In this document: in pieces, positions 25,612 to 38,940 of the stretch
How the letters are laid out: the number at the start of each line of letters is the position of its first letter
Position numbering within the stretch: the stretch's first letter is position 1
Origin: Alentia gelatinosa
Lineage: Eukaryota > Annelida > Polychaeta > Phyllodocida > Polynoidae
Length of the DNA stretch: 64,000 nucleotides
Direction of reading: 5' to 3'
Assembly: GCA_950022655.1 (NCBI GenBank)
Contig: OX465584.1
Location: forward strand, 28,741,469-28,805,468
Translations under genes and position numbers: made by a program
The notes under the pieces: generated by a model
Databases searched by the model: none
Seen by the model: the letters and a program-made list of their open reading frames with translations, nothing else
Told to the model about the DNA's origin: nothing

Positions 25612-27379
25612 GTGAGTGACATTTTTCTGATTCGTTGTCAGATAAAAGCACTTGTCCAGAGTCTACTTGTACTTGTGTGGCCCCTATTGACTCCCTGATA
25701 ATATTAGAGGAAACTGCCCTTTTTGCATACGCATTTATGTATCTTTCTTATTCTAAGCTTATCAACCGGGTAATACGGAGGACATCAATCAACCTATTTA
25801 TAATTCCTTGACGAAAATCCCTACGGGCCCACCTGAAATTTATACAGGTGGGGCGGGCATGCAATGAGCCTTTTCTTATCGACATCTTTTTTTTTAATAT
25901 TGTTGCATCATACACCAGATTTTTTGGGGTATTCAACATTTAAGGCCATATAGCTCTTTCGCAAACTGAATGTTCTTAGTCTGAAACCGCCACCTGGAAA
26001 AAAAGACAGAACTTCCCGAAGCAAATTGATGCAACATGATTCCTTCAAACATTTCTGTGAAACCCCACTTCCTACAACTCTTTTTGTAATTCTCTTTTTC
26101 GTCCACATTCTGACAGGCTAAAGAATGCGACTTCAGTCCTTTTTTTGTCGTAATGGGTCACTAATCATTTAATAGATTCACGACTAATGCCAACGAGACG
26201 ACTGGGAGCCCTTAAATGGACCTCATGGGACGTCACAGCCAAACGGCCACCGCTGCTTGCACCATTTCGGGTAAAGAAATTGTCTCGTTTTACACCTGAC
26301 TTGACCCAACTGTTCGTTACTGGGGGCAGTTTTCGGTACAAATAATTACTGTACATATATATAGACCAACACTTTGGACGATGTGGTTGAGGATGGTCAC
26401 GGATAGAAAGTTGGGGGATTTTCCCTACGACATATCTGCACTGTCCTTATACAACAACTGACCTTAGGATATGCAATGGGAACAGATTAAATCTTACAAA
26501 TATATAATCAACCGAGGTAATTACGTTGGATATATATATTTATGGGGAATTGTAGTTCTAAACGGTATACAATAATAGCGTGTAAAAGGAAAACTGTATC
26601 ATGCTATCATATTCATGGATTCAATGGAAGCCATTTGGCGTTACTGCAATAATAGCAATTTTTTATTTGGTAATGCCTGGAGGGTGTCATTTGGTTTTCA
26701 CCAGGGGAACCTCTGGAGGCGTCACCCGTACTGAACGTGTTAACGTGGCGCTTACACACCTGTGATGCCCCATCGCCCGGCATCCAGCGGGCTGACTGAG
26801 TGATGACCCCTGAGCGCCCGTCCCACCTCATCATCCAGTCACCAAACACCCACAGGAGAGGCTCTATTCTCCGCCGGTCACCGGGCCACACAGATCAGCC
26901 GCACCTCTAACCTGGCGCCACCAGTGCCCATCAGCCTCCGTCCCACGTAAGCCTCGGCAAGCTTCGGCTATTTCCGTAATCCCCAATCACTGCCACGCGG
27001 GTCCCCCGCACTGCAGTGACACCTCCACGCCGAGACGTGCGGGTCTGAGAGTCAGCTAGCGGGGTGCTGGGTGGCAACCGGCCGACCAGGCAACGGGTGA
27101 AGGGAAGAGGACAGTAGCCGAGACCAAATAGCATCACATTTATTAAACTCCCCTTCCAAATTCAATTGATTTTCCACCCTGCTGCTTCATCATTCTGCAA
27201 TGATTATGGTCATTTCTAAATGACATTTGAACACCATTTCTTATACGGTTTAAGGGTATTAGATTTACAATTCTATGCGGCCTGACACTGATGCATCACT
27301 TCTTCAAGCCATCTTTAGTATGTAATATGCTAGAGGGAAACGCAATTCATGTCGCATATAGCCATTACCAACAAGTCTA

Positions 27380-27800
27380 AATGTGTCAACGTGTAAATCT
27401 CAGAAATTGGGGCGGGATTGAAGATGCTGGACATGAAGGTGTGCAGCAGAGCTGTACAAATCCGCCACTGAGGGTCGAGCGAGGTCACTATTGGTGTGAT
27501 TAAATCTCCGTTACATTACCCGCTACTGCCTGTTTCCCCTGCTGACCTGGCAATCTAGCCCGACAGGACCACATTAGACGACATGGAGGTTGTGTAAATG
27601 TTTAATTATCCGTCCTCCTCTTCAATGGCCTTTACGTGCGGCAGCATGCCGACACACACCGCCTACATCACTTACAGTGTTACTCCAGCCCCGTGTCGCA
27701 CTCTGTGTATTGTGCTGGGTAGGGTGAACCGTGCCCTTTAATGTTAGACTAATTGATGATTAGAAAATCAATTAACCATAATGAAGACTTCGTGAACGGG
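27380..27800. promoter_or_regulatory. Enhancer-like intronic block with homeodomain motifs
   Basis: This block has mixed GC content, few repeats and dense homeodomain-type sites. The clearest is CTAATTGATGATTAG (27749-27763), a palindrome with ATTAG arms, followed by AATCAATTAACC. It looks like non-repetitive, possibly conserved regulatory DNA. The call is an inference from motif density only. Confidence 0.25.
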
Positions 27801-28398
27801 ATAAAAACCAGTGGGACATCAGTAATCCTATGTTAATCCATATAACCTGTAATCCCACTCGGTAAGCCACGAATGCATAAAACCCAACAATTACAGATTG
27901 TCAGGGTACTGAGTTTTGATATAATTACGAACGTGAAATTCATAGATTTCGAACGTACATGTATATATAATTGTATAGAATACGAATATCCTTACGATAA
28001 ACATATCTTATAAAACGTCTTTGTATCCATGGTAAGACGGCTGCAGTATAATGTATGACGGGTACCGTCTTTAGCTGCCCATCCGCCTATCATGAGGGTT
28101 TCAGGGTTCATGTAGGGTCAGGGAGGAGTCACGGTCATGCTAGGTCTTGGCGATACAAAGAATGAACAAGTTGGCAACACAACCTCATTGGTATTCCAGC
28201 TGCATCTGAAGGGGGAATTGAACCAGTTGCTGCTTAGCTTTTTCCTCCCTCTTTTTTATATGGGTGGTAAGGCCCATCTGGGAGTTTCTTTTAAGCACCG
28301 CTTTTGTTAACGGTCAACGACTTCGTTAATGTTGTACTTCGATCAATAATTACAAGTTGTCGTAACAGGTGCAATACAAGTTTACACCGGCAATTGGC

Positions 28399-28470
28399 TT
28401 GTTTTTGTTTGTGCTTTAACGTCCCAGAAAAACCTGAAGGAATATAGGGGCCCTGATGCCAAAGACTAAG
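28399..28470 (-). mobile_element. SINE 3' tail fragment
   Basis: It contains TTGTTTGTGCTTTAACGTCC followed by AACCTGAAGGAATATAGGGG, matching the tails at 43988 and 58930 in order and spacing. Confidence 0.45.
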
Positions 28471-28524
28471 TTGCAATATCATAGGCAAGGGAGAGGCATA
28501 AATGCAGGTACGCAGGACTGATGG

Positions 28525-28785
28525 CCAAAATAATAGTCAGTATTACCATACAAAACCGGATATAATATGATAACAGTTACTATTCCTGTGTCGGAAAGGG
28601 TCAGCTATGATGATAGTCATTATTTCTGAGTGGGACAGGAAAAAGTGTGATACCCACTATCATCACGTGGGAAAGGCCAGCATGATAACTATCACTCTTA
28701 CTATCATAAGGGAGATGATAAAGTATGATAATCATAACCATTACCATATAGGACAGGATAGGGTGGGATAACAGTTACTCTATGA
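28525..28785. repeat. Irregular minisatellite, period about 55-60 bp
   Basis: Recurring modules of the type GATAATAGTCATTATT then GGGACAGGA repeat four to five times with substitutions and length changes. The array ends at the left edge of the MITE copy at 28787. Confidence 0.55.
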
Positions 28786-28786
28786 A

Positions 28787-29009
28787 TAGTGATGTCAGTT
28801 GGGGTCAGGAGGTAAATTGAAAATAGTCGTCATGTTATTTTTCCTTCAATGAGACTGAGAAAACATGGAAAACACATCAGCGTTGGACATTGAATGGGAT
28901 TGAATGGGGTGTGGGGAGGTTCAAACCAGCATGAATGAGGCTTCATCTATCATATCCCTGTTTTGAATACAAGAATATTTCAAGGAACAGCGGAAAACTG
29001 CCATCGCTG
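28787..29009 (+). mobile_element. hAT-like MITE copy 158 bp downstream of the WW2 exon
   Basis: A 223-bp copy from TAGTGATGTCAGTTGGGG to GAAAACTGCCATCGCTG. It carries the CAATGAGACTGAGAAAACAT and GGGAGGTTCAAACC blocks. Terminal bases are mutated and no clear target duplication remains (TATGAA versus ATATTA). In the sense of the host gene it lies just inside the intron beyond the WW2 donor site, antisense to the transcript. Confidence 0.55.
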
Positions 29010-29071
29010 ATATTATTACACCATACCCTGTGCTAATAACTCTAAGGCTGACATTGGGTAGATTATATCTA

Positions 29072-29332
<261 letters not shown>

Positions 29333-30139
29333 TCAACCGCATTATGCTTCATTATATATTCAATCCTTTATCCACTGCATTTAATTTTTAATGGATTTTG
29401 ATAACAAGAGTGATGCTGCAATGTGGTGCATCTGTTACATGAAACACACATATATAATTATTATACCTTCTGTAGAAAAAAATATCATCCGATGTTTCTT
29501 GAAAATAGAACAATGCCTTAGCTTGACATGAAAAGTGAATAATTTCAAGTCACATAGAGAACTCTGTACTGGGTGAAACCATCACCAAAACGCCATTTAC
29601 ATATACTACTAAGTCTCCGACCAGAGAAATAAGACAAGGTGGAGATGTATTTACGTGATGGTCATAGTCTGCTCATTCCACCTAGCGGGGAGCTGTTGGA
29701 ATGACCAATGACAATGTACAAGGAGGCCATAAACAAGTAAATCTCAGGTGATGCGAGATAAGAATTAATAGAACTTCACTATCACCTACGGAATGGGCTT
29801 AGCATGTGTCATTACTGCACGGAGCCCATCTTACATCTCACGAATACCCTGGTGCTTTCTAGTATCAGAATGCCTATGAACAGTATTCAGAATACCGCAA
29901 CATCAATGATTTCACAATGTATGCAATTACTACAACTCTGACATGACAGGCATTCCCGTTGTTATTTCTCAATCTTCTTGTGTAAAATAATGACTCACGA
30001 ATCCGCTTGTCGTACATGAAGCGGACACAAATATTTTATCATTCACTGTCTGTCGTTCCTAATTCTTACAGCCAGACGAGAAAAAGGCAGATACTTGTTT
30101 TTGTATATGTTTTTGAAGGCAGAACGTTGACGGGCCTGC

Positions 30140-30628
30140 TCAAATCGACACTGACAGCTCAGCGAGCTGGCAATTAATATTTGAAACACCCGAATCAATT
30201 TGTTTTGTTATCGTTGGGCAGTTTCTTTCAGGGGCGCCGCAGCCCCCTCTCCACGGAAGAGCTAGTGTTGTCGGGGGGCTTTTAATCAAGCCCCAGAAGC
30301 AAGAAAAGGGCAATATAAACATGGGGCGTTGGTGGGTTGCGGGGATAAATAATGAGAGAAAAAGAAGATCCTCTTCTTCGTACATCCTCATGTCAGAGGC
30401 TTGAGACAAGTCTCCGAGCAGGACGCGATCTGAATGCAGATCCCGCGTGACGATAACGAGAACGTCTTCCATCACCAGATAGCTAACGGCATGTAATAAC
30501 TGTAAGGGGTTTTCCTGCACCCTTGACGGAACCTGAACTGGAGCTTTAGTACAACGTGGTGTAGATTGAGATGTATTTAGACCGTTGAAAGAAATATCGG
30601 ACAATTTGCCTTGTAAATTAAAACCCAT
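30140..30628 (-). pseudogene. 162-codon ORF weakly resembling a tyrosine-kinase catalytic segment
   Basis: This is one of the longest non-repetitive open frames in the window (162 codons, ATG to TGA), with an in-frame stop not far upstream of the ATG. Around residues 65-90 it reads VTRDLHSDRVLLGD, then SDMRMYEEED. This recalls the HRDLxxxNVLLG catalytic loop and the post-DFG activation segment of receptor tyrosine kinases. The HRD histidine is Thr and no DFG triplet is visible, so if the resemblance is real the copy would be inactive. No typical splice acceptor precedes it, so a decayed retrocopy is possible. A chance ORF is the main alternative. Confidence 0.25.
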
Positions 30629-33600
30629 TTCATTTTCCAGGAAATTGATATGATGAGGTCAAAGTATTGTACAACACATATCTAACTTAAAAATCGTGGG
30701 ATACTGTGCTACATTTTGATTTAGAGATTGATATTATGATAATAGTATATAGGCATATATAGACATTCTAAAAAAGTTCCTTTTCACATCGTAAAAACAA
30801 TGTCATTTTCTTAAAACTGTCAGGGAATGGTAGATGTGGAGTACTACACATTTCAATTTTTCAAACCATAGTTTATCATAGAATTGGATAAACTGGATAT
30901 AATGTTAAATTTACTCATTTGAAGTAGAATGAATCTCATGGACCAGTTTTGACAGATAATTGACAATATTCAAAAATTTCTAGGTGGCGCCATCGTGAAT
31001 TGTAGGATATGCCTTTAGAACTGATTCAAACTTGGCGAAGTGTTTCTGCATGGTCTGGCCTGAAAACTGATTCCTGATCTCAACTGACCTGGTAAAATGG
31101 AAAATCGATTCTGTCGTCTGCACACAATATGAAATGAGTCACCACTCTATGGTAGCGTCTATACAATGATGAGACTAAAGTGTACTGCAGTGCAATACAC
31201 AATGCTTATACCTACTAACAGACCTGACGCTACCTGATACTCTGACACGGAACGACGAATCTAGAATATATATCTATATGGCAGTCGGTATACGGAAGTG
31301 AATACCTTGAAGGGATAGACCTGGGACATATCTACTTGGAATACGGCAAGGAGAGGAAAATGTTAGAGCCTGTAGTTCGCACATATTGATACACAAAACA
31401 ATGGCAAGGAGAATAGGAAGAATGTCTTTCTTCATCACACACGGCTGCTTAACCGAAGCAGCTCCCAAGCATCCATCTTGAGATTATTTTCTTGGCCTAC
31501 TTTCTTGACCGCGTTTCCGAGCTCCTCTACCGCGGCATGTTCAAAGGCGGGACGTAATTAGATCAGCAGTGGATGTCAAACAAGCCAGAACTCAATAGGC
31601 CAGACTAATGGATTGCTTCTTTAACCTATTTCTCGACGATGTTCTCCTGTTTTTTCTCTTTCAAACTATTCATCAATTATTCCAAGGAAAATTCCCTTTC
31701 AAAGTCCAAGGAAGTGTTTCGGGATGTTCTTCTTTAATTCTCATTAGAAAATATTTGTATTAACACCAATGGAAAGAAAGAAATGGACGCATTCCATTTT
31801 GGCGGGACAGAGAGAGACACAAGAGAACAGACGACATTGGAATTTTGTGCGGTCCGTTCATCTTCTTCACGCGAACGGCTTTTTTGGGGGCTGCCTCTTG
31901 GCTATTCGAAGGGTTTCTATATTTAACTGAGTATTGTTCACGGAGTTTTCCTCCTGAAGGACTGTTCATCTCTTTCTCATTCATTCTCTCGCGCAAACGG
32001 GAGGCCTGTGAAGCGAGGTGTTGGCCATTGACGGCCTAATCCAGCAAAACAATTTCCCCTCAGTGTAGGAGGATCCAACTAATGTTCTTGATCCTATTCG
32101 AACAATCAGTGTCGCTTAGCAACAACAGGGGTATTACGGACAGTGCCACTGGGTGCGAAGATAATTAATGATATTTGATTTGAGGACACCATTTTGCCGA
32201 CACCGCTCCAAATGCCTTTGTTGAGCAAAAAAGATAAGAGCATCCACAGAATAATGCAATTAATGTTCATTATTGACTCTGAAATTAAAGTTATAGTAAT
32301 TGGCAATGGTATTTCTACATTACTGGATAAGCCGTATACATCAAATATCATCCTGAAATGGAAAAGAAAGATAAGATGTAAAGTCAGTCTACACCCGTGA
32401 CTCTTAAAGGTGACTAAGGTCTAAACTATTGGGAAAGCATGCAGCTGAGTATAAGCTCATAGTATAAATGAGCAATGTTTTAATCATATCGCACGGAATA
32501 TCCTCAATATACATGCTCACGAGCATGATATCCCTCACCTTGAACACTCCAGATTGTGAATCATGGCCTGACTAGACCCCTGTTACTAGCTGGTGTGACG
32601 TGCGATCAGTTAGGTGGTCTATTGGATAGTAGTCTATTCTTTACACGGGCAATGCGGGTTCAAAAATGTTTATAGCACAACCAACGCAATTGCTTCCTTG
32701 CTCAGTGGTACACAGTTCCACAGTATTCCTCAGATTCCACAACAGATACCAGGACGTTGATCACACAATGCTATGCCTTTTGTTTAAAATGGAAAGATAA
32801 AAAAAATGTATCATCAAATCTATAACTGACTCATGTTCCTTCTTCTAAGACTTTCCGCTCCGTTGGTGTTTTTTCGCAAGGGTAAAATCCCATGAAATTT
32901 TATGATAAGTGTCAACTATGGTATACTTAACTATTGATGATATTGTTGTATCAGAAATGAACATCATTATCACGTATATTAGACAAGGGTTGAATGGGTC
33001 AGTACCAGTTACTTAATTTGGGCATAACCAAGAATGAACATCAGGTATTGGCAGTAGCCTGAACGAATGCGTATTCAAATCAAATCTCCTGCTATCAGAA
33101 TCCATTAAATCAAACTGACATTCTTACACCCCCAGGGATCTAATGGGGAAGAGAGCTGTCTGAAAATGACTGAGGAAGGCTTCCAAAACCGAGTTCAAGA
33201 ACTTGTTCTTGGACTACTCCATGTGAAATCCTCCAAAACTCGATCTACTTAGAAATTCTCAGAAAGCTGAGATCCCCACCACTCAAATTGAGCCTCCAGA
33301 CAGGCCTTCAAGTAGTCCGCAGTCTTCTGAGCCAATTAGTAAATGAAGCCATTAATCAATGCACTATTACCGAATCCGGCTCAAGGTGGCAAGCCCTGAG
33401 GCTAATATGGCGGCTGTTATCGTAGATGGAATTAACAAAATGTACATAATTGACAAGGAAACTGTGAGATGATTCAATAGAGTGGGCCGTAAGAAAGCGG
33501 ATAATTGACATGATTGACTCCATTTATTACTAAACTGCCTAAAAAGGCTTTGAAATACTGAATTTACGTTATAGTGAAATCTAGCTTGATCCTGTTCAGT

Positions 33601-33717
33601 TAATTGTTATCTGCAAGGTAGCAATCCTTAGTCCAACTGAATCCAGATATGTTCTTTAGGGGAGATTGGCTTATCAATTTTGCATATCGATCCTGGTTAT
33701 ATTAGTGTCAGGCTGAC

Positions 33718-33905
33718 CAGACCACCACCTCAGACATGATATTCTCCAGTCACCTGTTAACTAGCTGACACATGACGTGACCTTCAGGTGACCTCGGTGT
33801 GACCCCTCATCCTGCTCCTGGAGTGTGGCGGACAGGTTAACAGGTGTAAGGGTGTGGAACATCCACGCCTCTTCACACCTGCCCTACACCTCCTTTATGT
33901 GTTGA
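33718..33905. promoter_or_regulatory. CACCTG/CAGGTG cluster
   Basis: Four E2-type boxes (CACCTG or CAGGTG) occur within 190 bp, along with TGACGTGACC and AGGTGTAAGGGTGTGG. Such boxes bind Snail/ZEB or bHLH proteins. Function is inferred. Confidence 0.25.
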
Positions 33906-36587
33906 CCCTGGAGACACTCTTTCTGCTTCTCGCCTTAACTTTTTCATCCAAGTAAAAATCCCCCAAATAAAAACCTCCCGTAATACCTAACCTATTTGGG
34001 CCTCCCTGATTTCTATTCTTAAGATTATTAGTCGAGCTTTTCGGAACGTTTACCTCATTAATAATGCTAGTATTCGAATTCTGACTGAGAAATGAATATT
34101 TTCCCTAGCGAAACAACAAGAATATGTGATTTTACAAGGAAGCTGGAACTGGAGACAGTCCAACCAGTAGTCTACAACTTACCAAGACAGTTAAACTAAA
34201 TGAATATATCTATTTGATCTCGAAGCACAAGTCGTGCATAACTGCAATAGAGAACTTCTACAATGTAATTACAAAGGAATATGTATTTTTGAATATCATA
34301 CTACCGCAATCTTTCCTTAGATTGAGTTTATCCGCATCATCCAATCTCTCAATCTCCATAGTTAGAGGCATCGTCTCCAAGATAAATGTATATATGAACT
34401 CAGCTGGGTTGAAAATCGTAATCAATTCAGTTGAGGTGAAAATCATATAACGTCAAAGTTAGCCGATGCTGGCCATTTAATCAGCAGCTGCAGGCACAGA
34501 ACAAAGTGGATCCACTCCAACACGGCGCATTCATAAATCTAGACAAGAGCCATGCCACCAGACGCAATTTAAACCCCACCCTACTAAAAAATAATTACGA
34601 CGGAGGAATTTATGGTCATTGCCACTACAGAGGTAGATTAGATATCTTGAGGCGTGCCACCTTCCCACAACACCATTGAACATTGGTGCAACTGCTCTCG
34701 GCGTGTCTAATTAGACCGATGTGGATGAGAATCTACGATGTACACAGACTAGCAGAATGAATTTATGTCCCACCTGGCGCCTTGGCGTTTCCGACTGCAT
34801 AATTAATCGGTGGTGCTTCTCAAATGCCAAATACACATCTCTTTCAATCATTTCAGCTTTGAATTCAATTTAACCTAGATCTCTCATCGTTTATCCAGAG
34901 AATCAGTGAACCAACTGCGGCCTAGAAACTGAAGAATTGATCGGCACACGTCAAAGCTCCAAACAGATTTTCAATGTGTACGTAAATGCGGAGAAATGTT
35001 GACTAAGCAACGGCTTGAAGAGCCAAGGGAGCATCTGAATGGCCCTGAATATAACACACCCAAACACCAGCCAGAGTTTACATGCAAGCAAGTCGAAGAG
35101 TAAGGGAATTGATGGGGAACAATCTTCTGGGAGAGCAGTACATTGTCGCAGCCTGTAATGCAGGACGAGGATACGCTTCAAATGAAGTGCGAAACGCATC
35201 AGGGCGAATCGAGCGACGCCGATTTCACCGTTTTTAACCATGTCAAAAGTAGCCTCGGCTTTTCTGGCGTCAGAAGTGAAAGTCACCGTGGGTGGTGTAA
35301 GCTGCTTCAAAGTGCCAAGTGGGTGGCGCTATTGATTTAAGTGGAATATTTTCTTCTTGTCTGTGTGGAGAGGGAAAAAGAGACCCAAATCAATAGTTCA
35401 ATAGTCAATCTCGCCGATTCGCCATCCTCCAGTGAATGGGCGCCACAATGAGTTGTAGGATCAATGTTGGTTACTTTCATAAAGTTTCGATCCAGCCATT
35501 TTATTTACTGCGACGTTAAGCCATTGAGCCTACACTATGGGAATGAAACTATGGTATCATGACTACAAGCTGCTCAGACTAAATTCTTTTTCATATAAAA
35601 TGAATTACAAAAGTATTTTCCCTAATGTTTTCCCCGCCTCAATGGCACGAGAAGAACGTTAAAGTACAAACAGAGAAGCAGCACAATCTCCAAGCTCCAC
35701 TGGAAAACTACCTCTGAATACACAGTTATAACATAAGAGACAGCTGTTTTAAAGGTTGGCAAAAACAAATGGGTATATATTTATCGATTTGATTTTCCCA
35801 CATATATGTCAGAGTGTGCACAGTATGAAATAACGACCCCTGCTCTATGGCAGATGAACCCGGCCCTGTATGGGACGGGGCAGGGTACACTGGCTAGTTT
35901 AAACGGTATTAAATACAAGAATGCAGCTGCAACTGTCTCTATTGGTTCAGCCTTGTTCAGTGTATGTCAATGGCTTCCATTAAGTCCCACCACAACAGGC
36001 CAAATGGAATGACTGCCTCTCTTTGTCAATGTATGCTTTAAAAAGAGGGTTTCATATAATTTTCGTTAATGTATGCAAGTTATTGTATTTCACCATCCCC
36101 AGAACCGTATATTTTGGATATGATTTTTTGTGAATGCCTACTACTATTACAAACAACTTTAAGCAAATGAATTAAACCCTAACAGAGAATCACAAAACTC
36201 CAAGGTCTCGGTCAATGAATACCATCACCAATCTCTACCTATGATATGCACATTGTATGCATTGTTAGGAGATTGGAATTGGAGGTTTTATCTATGTGTA
36301 CTGTTATAAACATGCATCACCATGTAGAAACATGACGTTGATTGCCAGGCAGATAATTAAATCGCAATCTAATCAGCATATGGAACACCAGCCCACCAGC
36401 ACGCAGGTGACTTTAAATGCCTGCAGGGCTATGACCTCCGTTGACTGCGTCCCTGACTGCAATCACCCACATTTGTCCACACCACTAAGGATCCCGTGGG
36501 GGAGTTCCCATTGAGCACCCGTGCGCCAAGAGTAGCTCCCTAAACGCCCACCCCTGACAGAGTAACTCATGGTGAGCCCCCCTCTAG

Positions 36588-36705
36588 GTTCCATTCCTAG
36601 AAGCAGACTTGGTTCCCGGAAGGTCGACCCTGTAATGATAGATGGGCGCCAGCGGAACGACCCAGATCGACTGACCCTTTCTGACCAGACACTCTCCACC
36701 CGCAG
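36588..36705 (+). CDS. Candidate plus-strand exon, unrecognised
   Basis: This block has an acceptor with a pyrimidine run (CCCCCCTCTAG) and a CAG|GTTGGG donor. It is open for 38 codons; the peptide includes RKVDPVMIDGRQRNDPDR and LTLSDQTLSTR. Charged and polar residues are balanced as in a real protein, but no family is recognised. The donor is not optimal. The minus strand is also open across the block with a Trp-rich, less protein-like reading. It may be an exon of a nested gene, a pseudogene fragment, or chance. Confidence 0.22.
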
Positions 36706-37565
36706 GTTGGGTGGATGACTGGAGAGTGTGGTGTGGGCAGTGGGGATGTATCCGGGCCGTGTCGGACATAAATGGTTAATGTTGGCCTCGTGTCACCATG
36801 TAAATTTATGGGGAGGAGGTGGGTTTAGGGCGGGGAGGAGGGTGGGCAACATACTCTATTGGTGATCCATGTGCCGAAGGCAAATTGAGATGCTGGTCAA
36901 AAAGGTCACAGGGTTCGTGTAAATTAACTGTAGTTAGGGCTGCATCGTGGAATACTGCCGAAATATGTGATTAATATTACACAAACTAGTCTCATATCGC
37001 TAAGCGTTCCGCATTAAAATTATGATTGTCGGTGGTCTCGTAATTATATGACTATGTATACAGAATGTGGGGGCATTGGCCCTGAGCCGTTGTGATGCAC
37101 AACCGAATACACGTGCGACTTTGTGTTTTTCAACATTAATAGGACACGACATATATTCTATTTGGAAAGCAAAATAAAATTGGATAAATACATATTACGT
37201 CCCTGACTGGGACAAATAATAATCAAAATTCAATAATACGACGTACATACATCTAATCTCGGAAGCAAACTGGTTTACATATACCAATAGACTCTAGTTC
37301 AGTAATTGCTGAAATCCATCATTTATCATTGTGTGGAGGTATAGAGACGGTAGTGGCAGGGAGGTCACTAGGGTGATAGCCAGGAACACATCACAGTGTA
37401 AAACCACATGGCAGGACCAGGGTCTATTGATTTCCCCTCGATCATGAACCACGAGTTCTGCCGGTAGGCACCACTGATTCCTGGGTGGCAATAGGGTCGT
37501 AGTAGCCACAGAAAGGTCCCCGTGTTCTAGTTTAATGTGGAGCGCCCCATACTCAAAGACAATGG

Positions 37566-37840
37566 CTTTTGGTTTGTTTGTTGGTTTGATCTAACGTCCA
37601 GTTAACCATGGCGAATACCATTCTGTCATGCTTCCTTTTGTCCCAGGGACATATTTGTGAGGCTGAAAAAGGGTGATTCACCTCACGTTTCCTCAATTTC
37701 GCTGGACGACAAAAGAGACCTCCATTGATTTCAGGATTGATATCCAGCTCTAATTCACATGTGTGGTCCTTATTCCTGCGTTGCCATATTGGAAGATTAT
37801 CCTGGGCCTGGGATATATATTGGGCCACAGTGATTCCTTA
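37566..37840 (-). mobile_element. SINE-like element with shared tail, different body
   Basis: On the minus strand the right end is GGTTAACTGGACGTTAGATC followed by an AACAAACAAACC tail, nearly identical to the tail of the SINE at 54324-54617. The body upstream differs from that family, which suggests a second SINE family that shares the 3' end. It ends about 50 bp before the hairpin element at 37895. Confidence 0.5.
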
Positions 37841-37894
37841 TCTATCCAGAACTGGAGATTTGTAGAGCAGCAATAGGCTGCATGTGATACCGAG

Positions 37895-38101
37895 GACACA
37901 CCAAGCGAGTCAAGGTGGCGATCTCTGGAATCGCCAACACAAAATAGCATGTACGTGAAATATTATTTCATAGGAATATTTCCCGCCCATAATTTAGCAC
38001 CTCAGAAGCAATAATCAGGTGAAAAATGAAATAATAGCTCATATATTTGCCATGTTGTGTTGGCGATTCCGGAAATCGCTGCATTACTTGCTTGGTGTGT
38101 C
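37895..38101. mobile_element. Long hairpin MITE-like element
   Basis: A 207-bp element whose left 76 bp (37895-37970) and right 75 bp (38027-38101) are inverted repeats with only scattered mismatches and a 56-bp spacer. The ends are GACACACCAAGC and its complement GCTTGGTGTGTC. Each arm also contains a small internal palindrome around GGAATCGCC. No target duplication was recognised. It has no coding capacity and is most likely a foldback/MITE-type non-autonomous DNA transposon. Confidence 0.8.
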
Positions 38102-38927
38102 TCCAGCATAAGCCACAGTCTTAAGTCTAGCCATGTTGTAATTGTTGGATCAGTTCCACCAGTTGCTAAAGTAAAATAGTTATAATTCTCCCCCTATACA
38201 GGATTCTTCAAGTACTATGAAATTGCAGAGACATGAGTTTCCAACCACATTTATGGATGAGGATTATGTGAGAGTAGAAATGTCTGTTCTGTAACCAACG
38301 CTCATCCAAATAGATCATATTTTCAGCTAGTTTGATATATGAACCTCAGTGATATATTACGTAGGTGCGTTGCTGGGGTTGAGTGACCGGGTATGAGGGA
38401 TGAGTGAAAACTTCCCAACCATCACTCAGTACACCCCGCCTCTGTGCAGAACAAGGAGCGCCGCCCACAAGGGACGTGTCACTGTCAACTGTCAGCCTCA
38501 GTCGGGCCGGTTACTACATGACACAGCTGTCACTCGGTGCACACATGACCCACTTGCCTTACAAAACACACGTCAGTGTCACCGACTTCGGCTGTCAGTG
38601 ATATGTAAACATGCTACAACCCAGTTGTCATAGCACGACTCGACTGCGTAATCTTAGCTCATTGCACCAAGAGTTGGTTTTCTCAATCTGAACAATGATA
38701 CCTAGTTCCTACCTTGCAACTGGGTCCATGGTACGAGGTTAGGTCCATGCCGTTAGGGTCAGGCATTCTATTTGGTAAATATACTTCTGGATCTGGTAAT
38801 CTCGAGACACTATATTCTATATAAGGTCAAAGGTAAAGGAAAATAAAACTGAAGAGATCTCATTTTCCAGACATATGCGCTCCCTACTATGAGCCTTTAT
38901 GAGGTAGGGGTTTCATATTAGAGAAGC

Positions 38928-38940
38928 ATATATATATATA
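38928..38940. repeat. Short AT dinucleotide tract
   Basis: An alternating AT run; a similar tract is at about 50629-50642. Confidence 0.85.

Larger units (their letters stand above)
30630..37560. other. Upstream intron, mostly unrecognised
   Basis: Apart from the E2-box cluster and the candidate exon at 36588-36705, this is AT-rich unique sequence. An AGGTGGCGC word (CTCF-core type) lies at 30982-30990. A CpG-richer patch at 35130-35330 has open frames on both strands but no recognised protein. Confidence 0.5.
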
